Below are positions 18,821-26,803 of a stretch of DNA of 64,000 nucleotides, in pieces. Position 1 is the first letter of the stretch. Every line of letters starts with the position of its first letter. The stretch lies in contig NZ_JAIGNL010000001.1 of assembly GCF_019711395.1 (NCBI RefSeq), positions 1,612,001-1,676,000 on the forward strand. The letters run 5' to 3'. The position numbers were made by a program, and so were the translations under genes. Below the pieces are notes generated by a model. It had not been told where the DNA came from and did no database searches. It was given only the letters and a program-made list of their open reading frames with translations. The stretch comes from Qipengyuania xiapuensis. GTDB lineage: Bacteria > Pseudomonadota > Alphaproteobacteria > Sphingomonadales > Sphingomonadaceae.

Positions 18821-19536
18821 GCGGTATCGATTACTGACAGACGGTTGCCCAAGGTTTCTACGACCTTCCTGATCGACCGTCTCGAACAGCCCAGTTCGAA
18901 GTGCCTGAACGGCAGTTCCACCGCCTCGTCACGTTCCGTTTCCGTGCCTCGTGCGCTTGCCGGGGAGACAATGCCGTCGACCGGAGACCAGAAGGCGATC
19001 GTATAGGCTCTCGGCTTGACCGCGGGATCATCCGGTAGCGGCGGAGAATGCACGTTGTGGTCGGCAATCATCTCGTAGATGCGCCACGCGTTATTCGCCC
19101 TCCGATCACCTGAAAAAGGCGTTCCGAGCGTCGCCACCAATTTCACTTTCGAGGGGTGGCGCTGCGCCAACACACGCGCATAGAAACCGCCTAGGCTCCA
19201 ACCGAGAAGGACGGCTTTCTTGCCCTCCGCCTGTACCATGCGATCGAGCATGGCTTCGAGCGACGCGAACTTAGCCCGCGAAATCGTCAGGTTGCGACCA
19301 AGCGATGCAGGGTAAGTATGGAAACCAGCCTCGGACAAGGAATTGCGCAGGAGTGCGGTCGAACCGTCACCCGATGCCATCCCCGGAAGGACCAATACCG
19401 GACGTCCGTTTCCAATAGGCTCCGTAGGCTCAGGCTTTCGGAAAGGAGCAACGGCAATTTTCGGTAAGGCCAGCGGTTCCGCAATCCAGCGGATGAGAGG
19501 GGGCGCCTTGCTATCGTCGCTGTCGCCCCCACGCAT
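18817..19536 (-). CDS. alpha/beta hydrolase
   Basis: This 239-aa protein shows the oxyanion region VLVLPGMASGDG, nucleophile elbow GWSLGG (Ser within LLGWSLGGFYAR), and likely Asp (SPVDGIVS) and His (FRHFELG) of the triad. It resembles esterase/lipase-like hydrolases of the PGAP1/triacylglycerol lipase type, with no signal peptide. It starts 4 bp after the nitronate monooxygenase stop, so the two are an operon. The substrate is unknown. Confidence 0.87.
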   Translation of the reverse strand: MRGGDSDDSKAPPLIRWIAEPLALPKIAVAPFRKPEPTEPIGNGRPVLVLPGMASGDGSTALLRNSLSEAGFHTYPASLGRNLTISRAKFASLEAMLDRMVQAEGKKAVLLGWSLGGFYARVLAQRHPSKVKLVATLGTPFSGDRRANNAWRIYEMIADHNVHSPPLPDDPAVKPRAYTIAFWSPVDGIVSPASARGTETERDEAVELPFRHFELGCSRRSIRKVVETLGNRLSVIDTA

Positions 19537-19540
19537 CTGA

Positions 19541-20947
19541 TCAGTCGCCCGTGAGAATGCGGTCCACGAGTTCCTTCACTGTCGGGGTGAAGTTGTTCGA
19601 ATAGAACGGGTCCTGCTTGAAGCGGTAGGCCGCGTGACCTGCGAAGGCGAGGTTCTCGTCCGGATCGCCGCCGTGAGCGATGTCCTGAAGCGTCTTCTGG
19701 ATGCAGAAGCTGCGCGGGTCGGCGAGGCGGCCGGTCGTGTGGTTGTCGTGATCTTTCCAGCTCGAGAACTGGCAGTGCGACAGGCAGCCCATGCAGCCCT
19801 GCTGGTCGGCACGGATCTGCTCGGCGCTTTCGGGCGTCACGAAGACGACCGTATCGTCAGGCGTCTTGAGCGCTTCGGTGAAGCCTTCGTGCATCCAGGC
19901 CTGCGCCTTTCGCTGGTCGCCGGGGTGGACGAAGAAGTACTTCGCCTTGCCGTGATCCATGAGCGGGATCGTGCCCTCTTCCTCGTCGCGCTTGAAGATC
20001 GGGATCTGGCGCTCGCTACGATGCATGAGATCGTAGAGGAACGGGGTCTTCACCGCGCTCGAGTAGAAGCCGGTGGGCGAGAACTTGTGCAGCAGCACGT
20101 CGCCGGGCTCGACCGTGCGCAGCATGTCCTTCCAGACCTGCGGGATCGGGCTTTCGTGGGTCAGCAGAGGACGCGTGCCGAACTGGAATGCGATCTTGCC
20201 AAGCTCGGGATTGTCGATCCAGTCGTTCCACTCGCGCAGGAACCAGACGCCGCCTGCCATGACGATGGCGACATCTTCGCTGACGCCTTCCGCGCGCATG
20301 GTGTCACGCAGCGCCTTCACGCGAGGATAGGGATCTTCGGGCTTGGTCGGGTCTTCCGCGTTCGAAAGGCCGTTGTGTCCGCCAGCCAGCCACGGGTCTT
20401 CGTAGACCACGGCGGCCATCAATTCGGGCACCTTCGAATAGCTGCGCTTCCACAGTGCGCGGAAAGCGCGGGCCGAGCTGATGATCGGAAGATAGTGGAC
20501 GTTGTAGCGCGCTGCGATCTCGGCCAGCTTGTACGGCATGCCGGCCCCACAGGTCACGCCGGTGATCAGGCCCTTGCAGTTCTCCAGCACGCCTTCGAGG
20601 ACCTGCTGTGCGCCGCCCATTTCCCAGAGCACGTTGATATTGATCGCGCCCTTGCCGTCGGCAATCTCATATGCGCGCTTTACCTGCTCGGTCGCACCGT
20701 CGATGCCGTAACGCACGAGCTGCTCGAAGCGCTCGACACGAGTAGCCTGAGGATAGACCTGCGGGATCGGATTTCCGTCATCGTCATAGCTGTCGGCATT
20801 CACCGCGCTGACTGTGCCGATGCCACCGGCAGCCGCCCAGGCGCCCGAGCTGGCATGATTCGTGGCGGAGACCCCCTTGCCGCCCTCGATAAGCGGCCAG
20901 ACTTCGCGGCCACCGTAATTGATCGGGCTCAGCCCCTTGAAACTCAT
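19541..20947 (-). CDS. nitronate monooxygenase family flavoprotein
   Basis: This 468-aa NAD(P)H-dependent flavin oxidoreductase is related to 2-nitropropane dioxygenase. TIM-barrel marks include GVTCGAGMPYKLAEIA, VAIVMAGGVWFLREW and FQFGTRPLLTHES, which form the FMN phosphate site. The family usually has about 320-380 residues. This one has an extra C-terminal region with GCMGCLSHCQFSSW (CxxCxxxC) and another Cys (SFCIQKTL), possibly a metal site. Large versions like this occur in sphingomonads. Its physiological substrate is uncertain. Confidence 0.88.
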   Translation of the reverse strand: MSFKGLSPINYGGREVWPLIEGGKGVSATNHASSGAWAAAGGIGTVSAVNADSYDDDGNPIPQVYPQATRVERFEQLVRYGIDGATEQVKRAYEIADGKGAININVLWEMGGAQQVLEGVLENCKGLITGVTCGAGMPYKLAEIAARYNVHYLPIISSARAFRALWKRSYSKVPELMAAVVYEDPWLAGGHNGLSNAEDPTKPEDPYPRVKALRDTMRAEGVSEDVAIVMAGGVWFLREWNDWIDNPELGKIAFQFGTRPLLTHESPIPQVWKDMLRTVEPGDVLLHKFSPTGFYSSAVKTPFLYDLMHRSERQIPIFKRDEEEGTIPLMDHGKAKYFFVHPGDQRKAQAWMHEGFTEALKTPDDTVVFVTPESAEQIRADQQGCMGCLSHCQFSSWKDHDNHTTGRLADPRSFCIQKTLQDIAHGGDPDENLAFAGHAAYRFKQDPFYSNNFTPTVKELVDRILTGD

Positions 20948-20989
20948 GAAAATTCTCTCTCGTTCTGGCGCCGCTGCGGGCGCACGCCC

Positions 20990-21697
20990 CTATTCTGGAT
21001 TGTCGCTCCGGCAGGGCTTGATCTCTCCAGGCTCCGGCCTCTTAGCCGCTGCCTTGAACTGCGCATAGTACCCCGACAACTCGGGCGCGTCCTTGAATGC
21101 CACGAGCTCGAAGCCAACCCGCTCGAACTCGCACGACAGGAGAAGCGGGTCGATACCGTGCTGGTCGGTCGGCCGGTCACGGTCGACGACGATGACCTGG
21201 CCTTCATCCCGAAGAGCCGGCCACATCCGCCAGAGGAACTCGTAAGGCTGCTCGATCTCATGGTACATGTGGACCATGAATATCCGGTCGAAGCTGTCCG
21301 CGGGCAGCCGCGGATCGGCAAATTCGCCGCGCCTGATGGACACATTGTCGAGCCTGTACCGCTCGACCCGTCGCGCAAGCCGGTCGAGCGCATTCTGGTC
21401 GATATCCTGTGCCAGCACCCTGCCCTCCGCGCCCACGCGCTCGGCAAGCCGCACGGTATAGTAGCCATTGCCTGCGCCGATGTCGGCAACGGTCATACCG
21501 GTATCGATTTCGGCGAGGTCCATGACTTTCTGTGCTTCGCCCACGCTGTCGCGCTGGTCTTCGCTGGAAAACTCGTTCGAGCCGAGACCCGAGACCGGCC
21601 TGTCGGGGAGCGGGAAGCCCGGCGCCGCCTGCGGCTCGTCGGTGCAGCCGCCCAACGCCACGCTTGTAAGCAGAAGAAGGCTCGCAGCGCGGATCAC
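20990..21697 (-). CDS. class I SAM methyltransferase with lipoprotein signal
   Basis: This 235-aa protein starts with GTG at 21697, overlapping the prfB stop (GTGA). Its N-terminus reads as a lipoprotein signal (LLLLTSVALGGC, Cys18). The rest is a Rossmann methyltransferase: motif I VADIGAGNGYYT, acidic AQDIDQNAL, and DRIFMVHMYHEIE. An exported SAM enzyme is odd because SAM is cytosolic. A later start would remove the signal, but none has good support. It is coupled to prfB, although class I release factor methylation is normally done by PrmC, which it does not resemble closely. Confidence 0.8.
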   Translation of the reverse strand: MIRAASLLLLTSVALGGCTDEPQAAPGFPLPDRPVSGLGSNEFSSEDQRDSVGEAQKVMDLAEIDTGMTVADIGAGNGYYTVRLAERVGAEGRVLAQDIDQNALDRLARRVERYRLDNVSIRRGEFADPRLPADSFDRIFMVHMYHEIEQPYEFLWRMWPALRDEGQVIVVDRDRPTDQHGIDPLLLSCEFERVGFELVAFKDAPELSGYYAQFKAAAKRPEPGEIKPCRSDNPE

Positions 21698-22821
21698 TCG
21701 GCGTCCTCGACCTCGACTTTTTCGCCCGTCACACGCTGGGCGAGCGCCGCGGAGATGAACGGGTCGAGAGCGCCGTCAAGCACGTCGTCCGGCGTGGGCG
21801 ACTGAACGCCCGTCCGCAGGTCCTTGACCATCTGGTAGGGCTGCAAGACGTAGCTGCGGATCTGGTGGCCCCAACCGATGTCGCTCTTTTCCTGGTATTC
21901 CCCGGAAGCGGCTGCCTCGCGCTCGGCCATTTCACGTTCGAACAGGCGAGCCTTGAGCATATTCATCGCAGTAGCCTTGTTCTTGTGCTGGCTGCGATCG
22001 TTCTGGCTGGCCACGACGATACCGGTCGGCTGGTGGGTAATGCGAACGGCAGAGTCGGTCGTATTGACGTGCTGGCCGCCCGCACCGCTGGCGCGGTAGG
22101 TGTCGATCTTGAGGTCTGAGGGATTGATCTCGATGTCGATGTCGTCGTCGATCACCGGATAGACCCAGACAGAGCTGAAGCTGGTGTGGCGGCGGGCAGA
22201 GCTGTCGTACGGGCTGATGCGGACGAGGCGGTGCACACCGCTTTCGGTCTTGGCATAGCCATAGGCGTTCTCGCCCTTCAGCAGCAGGGTCGCGCTCTTG
22301 ATGCCGGCCTGTTCGCCCGACTGGTATTCAACCGTTTCGACCTTGAACCCGCGGCGTTCCGCCCAGCGGGCGTACATGCGGAAGAGCATCTCGGCCCAGT
22401 CCTGGCTTTCGGTACCGCCAGCGCCTGCGTGGATTTCGATGTAGGTGTCGTTCGCATCCGCCTCGCCCGAAAGCAGCGCCTGCACCTTGTCGCGGTCGGC
22501 GCGCTCGGCGAGTGCGGTGAGGCTTGCCAGCCCCTCGCTCACGATATCGTCATCGCCCTCGGCCTCGCCCATTTCGACGAACTCGATTGCATCGCCCATT
22601 TCGCTCTCGATCTCGCGCACCGTGTTGATGGCGGTTTCGAGCCGCTTCTGCTCCTGCGTGATTGCCTGTGCCTGCTTGGGATCGTCCCACAGGGTCGGGT
22701 CCTGCACGCGGGCGTCAAGCTCGTCGAGGCGGCGCAGGGCGCGCTCCCAGTCGAGCGACTCACGCACCAGCGCAAGCGCTGCTTCGATACGGTCGATATT
22801 GGCCTGCCCTTCGGCACGCAT
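21694..22821 (-). CDS. prfB: peptide chain release factor 2
   Basis: RF2 (375 aa) recognises UGA and UAA stop codons. The codon-recognition motif is SPY at 203-205 (RISPYDSSARRHTSF) and the catalytic GGQ is at 248-250 (ASGAGGQHVNTTDSAVRI). The frame is uninterrupted, so the programmed +1 frameshift known in E. coli prfB is absent. The start is at 22821 (MRAEGQANID). It is followed by the overlapping methyltransferase gene. Confidence 0.97.
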   Translation of the reverse strand: MRAEGQANIDRIEAALALVRESLDWERALRRLDELDARVQDPTLWDDPKQAQAITQEQKRLETAINTVREIESEMGDAIEFVEMGEAEGDDDIVSEGLASLTALAERADRDKVQALLSGEADANDTYIEIHAGAGGTESQDWAEMLFRMYARWAERRGFKVETVEYQSGEQAGIKSATLLLKGENAYGYAKTESGVHRLVRISPYDSSARRHTSFSSVWVYPVIDDDIDIEINPSDLKIDTYRASGAGGQHVNTTDSAVRITHQPTGIVVASQNDRSQHKNKATAMNMLKARLFEREMAEREAAASGEYQEKSDIGWGHQIRSYVLQPYQMVKDLRTGVQSPTPDDVLDGALDPFISAALAQRVTGEKVEVEDAE

Positions 22822-22903
22822 AGATCAAGTCCTCACCAGATTGGTCCGCCCACCTAGCGCGCGGGCGTGGATTGTAAAGCGACGGGGCACTGCAGGATGG
22901 TGA

Positions 22904-25429
22904 CTAATAGATGCCGCCCTGGTCCTCGACGAAGTCGGATGGCTGGTCGTCGCGTCCTTCGGTCCGGTCTCCGCTTACGGCCTGGCGCGCGCGGCGGATA
23001 AGCTCGAGGATTTCGCTACGCTCGGCTGCCAGCTGGTCGGACCTGGTCGAGCGTGCCGGCTCGGTATCGGGCTTGAACGCTTCCCAGATGACTGCTGCGC
23101 GAGGATCATCATCGGGCGTACCTTCGAACACGCGCTTGCCGGTACGGCGGTCGATCTTGACCATCCGGATACCCGGAGGGGCAATGAAACCGTCCGAGGT
23201 CCAGCGGTCGCTGGTCGCTTCGATGAATTCCTTCATGATCGGCGCAGCGGTGTTACCGCCCTGCACCCAACCGCCGAGATTCCGGGGCTGGTCGAAGCCG
23301 ACATACATGCCGGCAATGATATCGGGCGTGCCGCCGACGAACCATGCATTGGTCGGACCATTGGTCGTTCCGGTCTTGCCGAAAAGCGGGAGACCCAGGC
23401 TGCGCAGGCGAACAGCGGTGCCTCGGGTAACGACGCCCTGCAGCATGTGTACGACCTGGAACGCGGTGCGGGGATCGAGAACCTGACGTCCACCCGGCTC
23501 GAAACGCGGCATGGGCTGCCCGTCCCATTCGGCCATGTTGCAGCCGGTACAATCGCGCCGGTCGCTGCGGTAGATCACCTTGCCGCGGCGGTCCTGGACG
23601 TAGTCGATGACGGAGCCCTCGTACTGGCGCCCCCAGTTGGCGAGCGCGGCATAAGCGTTGACCATCTTCGCAACCGTCGTGTCACCGGCGCCAAGCGCGA
23701 AGGAATAATACGGATCGTAGTCTCCGATGCCCACACGGCTGATCGTCTCGGTGACGTTTTCCATGCCGGTATCATCCGCGATATGCACCGTCATGAGGTT
23801 GCGGCTCTGCTCGAGGCCCCAGCGCATGGTGTGCTCACCGCCGCCGCCGCCGCCGAAGTTGCGGAAGCATTTCTCGCCTAGCTGTGCGCCCTGCCAAACA
23901 CAGAACGTCTGGTCGGGCACCATCGAGGCAGGCGTCATGCCCTGGTCGAGAGCCGCTGCATAAACGAAAGGCTTGATCGTCGAGCCCGGCTGGCGGAGCG
24001 CCTGCGTCGCGCGGTTGAAGCTACCGAGCCTGCTGTCGAAACCGCCCTGCATGGCGAGGACCCGGCCGGTCCGCGGTGATGCGGCGAGAAAGGCGCCGGA
24101 AACCTCGGGCACGATGCGCAGGCGATAGCCCTCCCCCGACCGTTCAACTGCGACCACATCGCCAACCTTGATCGAGGCAGGCGCGCCCGAGAGCGAATAA
24201 TCCTCGCCATCGGTCATCCCTACCTCGGGAGAGCTACCGCCCGTGGTCACCACGCCGACCTGCCAATCACGATAATTGATCGAGAGGTTGGAGGAGCGCA
24301 GCTGCGCGTGCAGTTCGCCGTTCTCCGGGTTAAGAGTGGCGATGGGACCACGATAACCGCGATTGCCGTGATAACGCAAAAGCTGTGCGCGAAGAGCATC
24401 GCGCGCTGCGTCCTGCAGCTCCACGTCCAGCGATGTGCGCACCCATAGGCCGCCGGCATAAACGCTGTTGCCCGTCGTTCCGCTTTCGCCGGTATCCTCG
24501 GCTGTCTCGCCGAAGCGTTCGATCAGCTGGCGGCGGACTTCCTCGAGGAAGTATCCGGCATCGGCCGAACGCTCGGTGCGTTGCTGGACGAGGCCGAGCG
24601 GCTGTCTTTTGGCCTGCTCGGCTTCTGCGGAAGAAACGAAATCGTTTGCGACCATCTGATCGAGCACGAAATTGCGGCGCGTGATCGCGAGATCCTCGTA
24701 TCGCGCGCGGCCATAGCGTTCGGGTGCCTTCGGCAGGATGGCAAGGAATGCGGTCTCGTGCAGATCGAGCTCACCGACATCCTTGTCGAAATAGGCACGC
24801 GAAGCGGCCTGAACGCCGAAGCTGCGGCGACCGAGGGGAATTTCGTTGAGATAGAGCTCGAGAATTTCCTGCTTCGTGAGTACCTGCTCGATACGCTGCG
24901 CGAGGATCATTTCCTTGAGCTTGCGGGTGACCGAGTATTCGTCACCCAGGAGGAGGTTCTTCGCCACCTGCTGCGTGATGGTCGAACCACCGACTGCGCG
25001 CTCTCCCGAGCCGTACTTGGTGATGTAGTCAATGACCGCGTTGAGCGTACCGGTCAGGTCGACACCGCCATGGCTGAAGAAGGTCTTGTCCTCGGCGGAA
25101 AGGAAGGCTTCCACCATCTGCTGCGGGAAATCGACATACTGGAGCTGCACGCGGCGTTCGCGGGCATAGCTGTGCACGATCTCGCCATCGATCCCGCGCA
25201 CCACGGTCGGCAGCGGAGTTTCATATTCGAGCAGGGAATCGGCTTCCGGAAGGTTGCGCGCAAGCGAAGCCCAGGCGAGCACCAGCAGCACGAGCGCGAT
25301 GCCGATGAAATAGGTGAGCACGCGGAGCTTGCGGCTCTCGTGCCAGTTTTCACGCATCCATGCGGAGAACCGCGCAGGATCGCCCGCCAGGCGTTGCCGG
25401 ACGTAATCGAGGCTGGGAATTGCAACCAT
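22904..25429 (-). CDS. mrcA: penicillin-binding protein 1A
   Basis: This bifunctional class A PBP (about 841 aa) is anchored in the inner membrane by one helix (FIGIALVLLVLAWASLA). The glycosyltransferase 51 domain shows EDKTFFSHGGVD and GGSTITQQVAKNLLL. The transpeptidase has the Ser nucleophile in PGSTIKPFVYA, SRN (EQSRNLMTV) and KTGTTN. The frame extends to 25483 without a stop. The ATG at 25429 (MVAIPSLDYV) is my choice, but ATG 25456 is possible and a strong AGGAGG lies at 25483-25488. The C-terminus is Arg/Asp-rich. Confidence 0.93.
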   Translation of the reverse strand: MVAIPSLDYVRQRLAGDPARFSAWMRENWHESRKLRVLTYFIGIALVLLVLAWASLARNLPEADSLLEYETPLPTVVRGIDGEIVHSYARERRVQLQYVDFPQQMVEAFLSAEDKTFFSHGGVDLTGTLNAVIDYITKYGSGERAVGGSTITQQVAKNLLLGDEYSVTRKLKEMILAQRIEQVLTKQEILELYLNEIPLGRRSFGVQAASRAYFDKDVGELDLHETAFLAILPKAPERYGRARYEDLAITRRNFVLDQMVANDFVSSAEAEQAKRQPLGLVQQRTERSADAGYFLEEVRRQLIERFGETAEDTGESGTTGNSVYAGGLWVRTSLDVELQDAARDALRAQLLRYHGNRGYRGPIATLNPENGELHAQLRSSNLSINYRDWQVGVVTTGGSSPEVGMTDGEDYSLSGAPASIKVGDVVAVERSGEGYRLRIVPEVSGAFLAASPRTGRVLAMQGGFDSRLGSFNRATQALRQPGSTIKPFVYAAALDQGMTPASMVPDQTFCVWQGAQLGEKCFRNFGGGGGGEHTMRWGLEQSRNLMTVHIADDTGMENVTETISRVGIGDYDPYYSFALGAGDTTVAKMVNAYAALANWGRQYEGSVIDYVQDRRGKVIYRSDRRDCTGCNMAEWDGQPMPRFEPGGRQVLDPRTAFQVVHMLQGVVTRGTAVRLRSLGLPLFGKTGTTNGPTNAWFVGGTPDIIAGMYVGFDQPRNLGGWVQGGNTAAPIMKEFIEATSDRWTSDGFIAPPGIRMVKIDRRTGKRVFEGTPDDDPRAAVIWEAFKPDTEPARSTRSDQLAAERSEILELIRRARQAVSGDRTEGRDDQPSDFVEDQGGIY

Positions 25430-25504
25430 ACTGGGAACGGCCCCTAGCACGGGCATTCTCGACAGCGCCAGATGGAGAATCACCTCCTGGGCGTAAGCGG
25501 GTGG

Positions 25505-26368
25505 CTACTCGGCTTCTTCCCGCGCGAAATAGAGCCGGATTGCGCTTGCCATCACCTCGGCAAAGGTTTGCCTGCCTTCATCGGAAGCGAGCCTGCGAGC
25601 ATCCTCCTCGTTCGAGATAAAACCGCTTTCGAAGAGCACCGACGGTGTATCCGGCGCGCGCAGGACGCGAAGGGCGGCGGAGCGACGGGCTTGCGGATGG
25701 AATTCGATCCGGCCTTCGCCGACGCGCTCGATCAGGGAGGCAAAACGCGCCGATTGCTCCTGGGTGCGGCGCTGGGACAGCTCGATCAGGATATTGCCGA
25801 CCGAATCACTTTCCGCAGAAAGGTTCACGCCATTGAGCGTGTCCGAAGCATTCTCGCGCGCGGCGAAGATAGCCGCTGCCTGGCTCGATGCGCGCTCGGA
25901 CAGGGTATAAATTGTCGCGCCTGCCACTTCGCCGACGTCGCCAGCGCTGTCGGCATGGATCGAAAGGAAGAGGTCGGCTTCGAGCCGCCGGGCGATCTCG
26001 TAACGATCGGCGTGGAGCAGGTAGCGATCTTCGTCACGTGTGAGCGCTACCCTCGCAACGCCGAGTTCCTGCAACCTGTCCCTCAGCGCCAGCGCCAGAT
26101 CCAGCACCAGGCGTTTCTCGACATAGCCCTGCGATGTCGCGCCGGGGTCATGCCCTCCATGTCCGGGGTCGATGACGACCAGCGGAAGGCTTTCGTCGCC
26201 CTGGATTTCCGGCAATTCGATCGGCGAATTATCCGTCGGCAATTCTGCCCGCATCACGAAGCCCGGCCCCTTGCCCACAAGGCCGGACTGGTGGGCGAAA
26301 AGGACCAGTGCCGCGACCACAACGAGCGGAAAAAGCACGAGGGCAAGGATATGCGCGCGCCGGGACAT
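25505..26368 (-). CDS. N-acetylmuramoyl-L-alanine amidase (Amidase_3)
   Basis: This 287-aa periplasmic zinc amidase cleaves the lactyl-amide bond of peptidoglycan. An N-terminal membrane anchor or uncleaved signal (about residues 8-27) precedes the Amidase_3 domain: Zn ligands in VIDPGHGGHDPGA, Glu in GYVEKRLVLD, His in SIHADSA and catalytic Glu in VLFESGFISN. The start at 26368 (MSRRAHILAL) was chosen over 26428 because it begins just before the anchor. It sits directly upstream of PBP1A, a common pairing for cell-wall remodelling. Confidence 0.92.
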   Translation of the reverse strand: MSRRAHILALVLFPLVVVAALVLFAHQSGLVGKGPGFVMRAELPTDNSPIELPEIQGDESLPLVVIDPGHGGHDPGATSQGYVEKRLVLDLALALRDRLQELGVARVALTRDEDRYLLHADRYEIARRLEADLFLSIHADSAGDVGEVAGATIYTLSERASSQAAAIFAARENASDTLNGVNLSAESDSVGNILIELSQRRTQEQSARFASLIERVGEGRIEFHPQARRSAALRVLRAPDTPSVLFESGFISNEEDARRLASDEGRQTFAEVMASAIRLYFAREEAE

Positions 26369-26803
26369 CGGCCTAGCGTTAGGGGCATAACTCCGGACAG
26401 CGCAATATAGTTGCCGAGCGATACCCACGGTGCTAGCGAACTGAAATCCGGGAAACCGGTGCCTCCGATCGGCGCGTTCAACTCGCGACGAAGAGGGTCA
26501 CTTCCCGGGCCTTGCCGATGTCATCCCGGCCTCGGCCCCGAATGAACAGGTTGATGCAGGACGCACTTCACCCCCTTACGAACGGACAGATGCAGGCGGC
26601 TTGCCGCTGTGCGACTTCGGCTCGATGGGCGGTCCCGACCAGGGACCAGGGCCTCCTTGCAGACACGAATCACCGGACTCTCGCGAAAGCGATGAGCCGG
26701 TTCCCGAATGCCGCAAGCCGTTACAAGGCAAGCGGATTTCCAACACTGACGCGCGAATGGAGCGACGGGCGAGACCCGCGCACTCGCGCATGGAGAATAA
26801 TCA
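26369..26803 (+). other. long rne upstream region with three hairpins
   Basis: No protein gene is seen in these 435 bases between the amidase and rne. The rne-proximal part contains three foldable elements on the plus strand. (a) CAG-G-CGG/CCG-CTG with a CTTG loop near 26593-26609. (b) GGTCCC/GGGACC at 26631-26647 with a 5-base loop. (c) A hairpin at 26673-26700 with CCGG, CTC and TCGC helices, two single-base bulges and a GAAA tetraloop. RNase E genes commonly have structured leaders through which the enzyme cuts its own mRNA, so this is a plausible autoregulatory 5' UTR. No promoter was identified with confidence. Confidence 0.5.
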
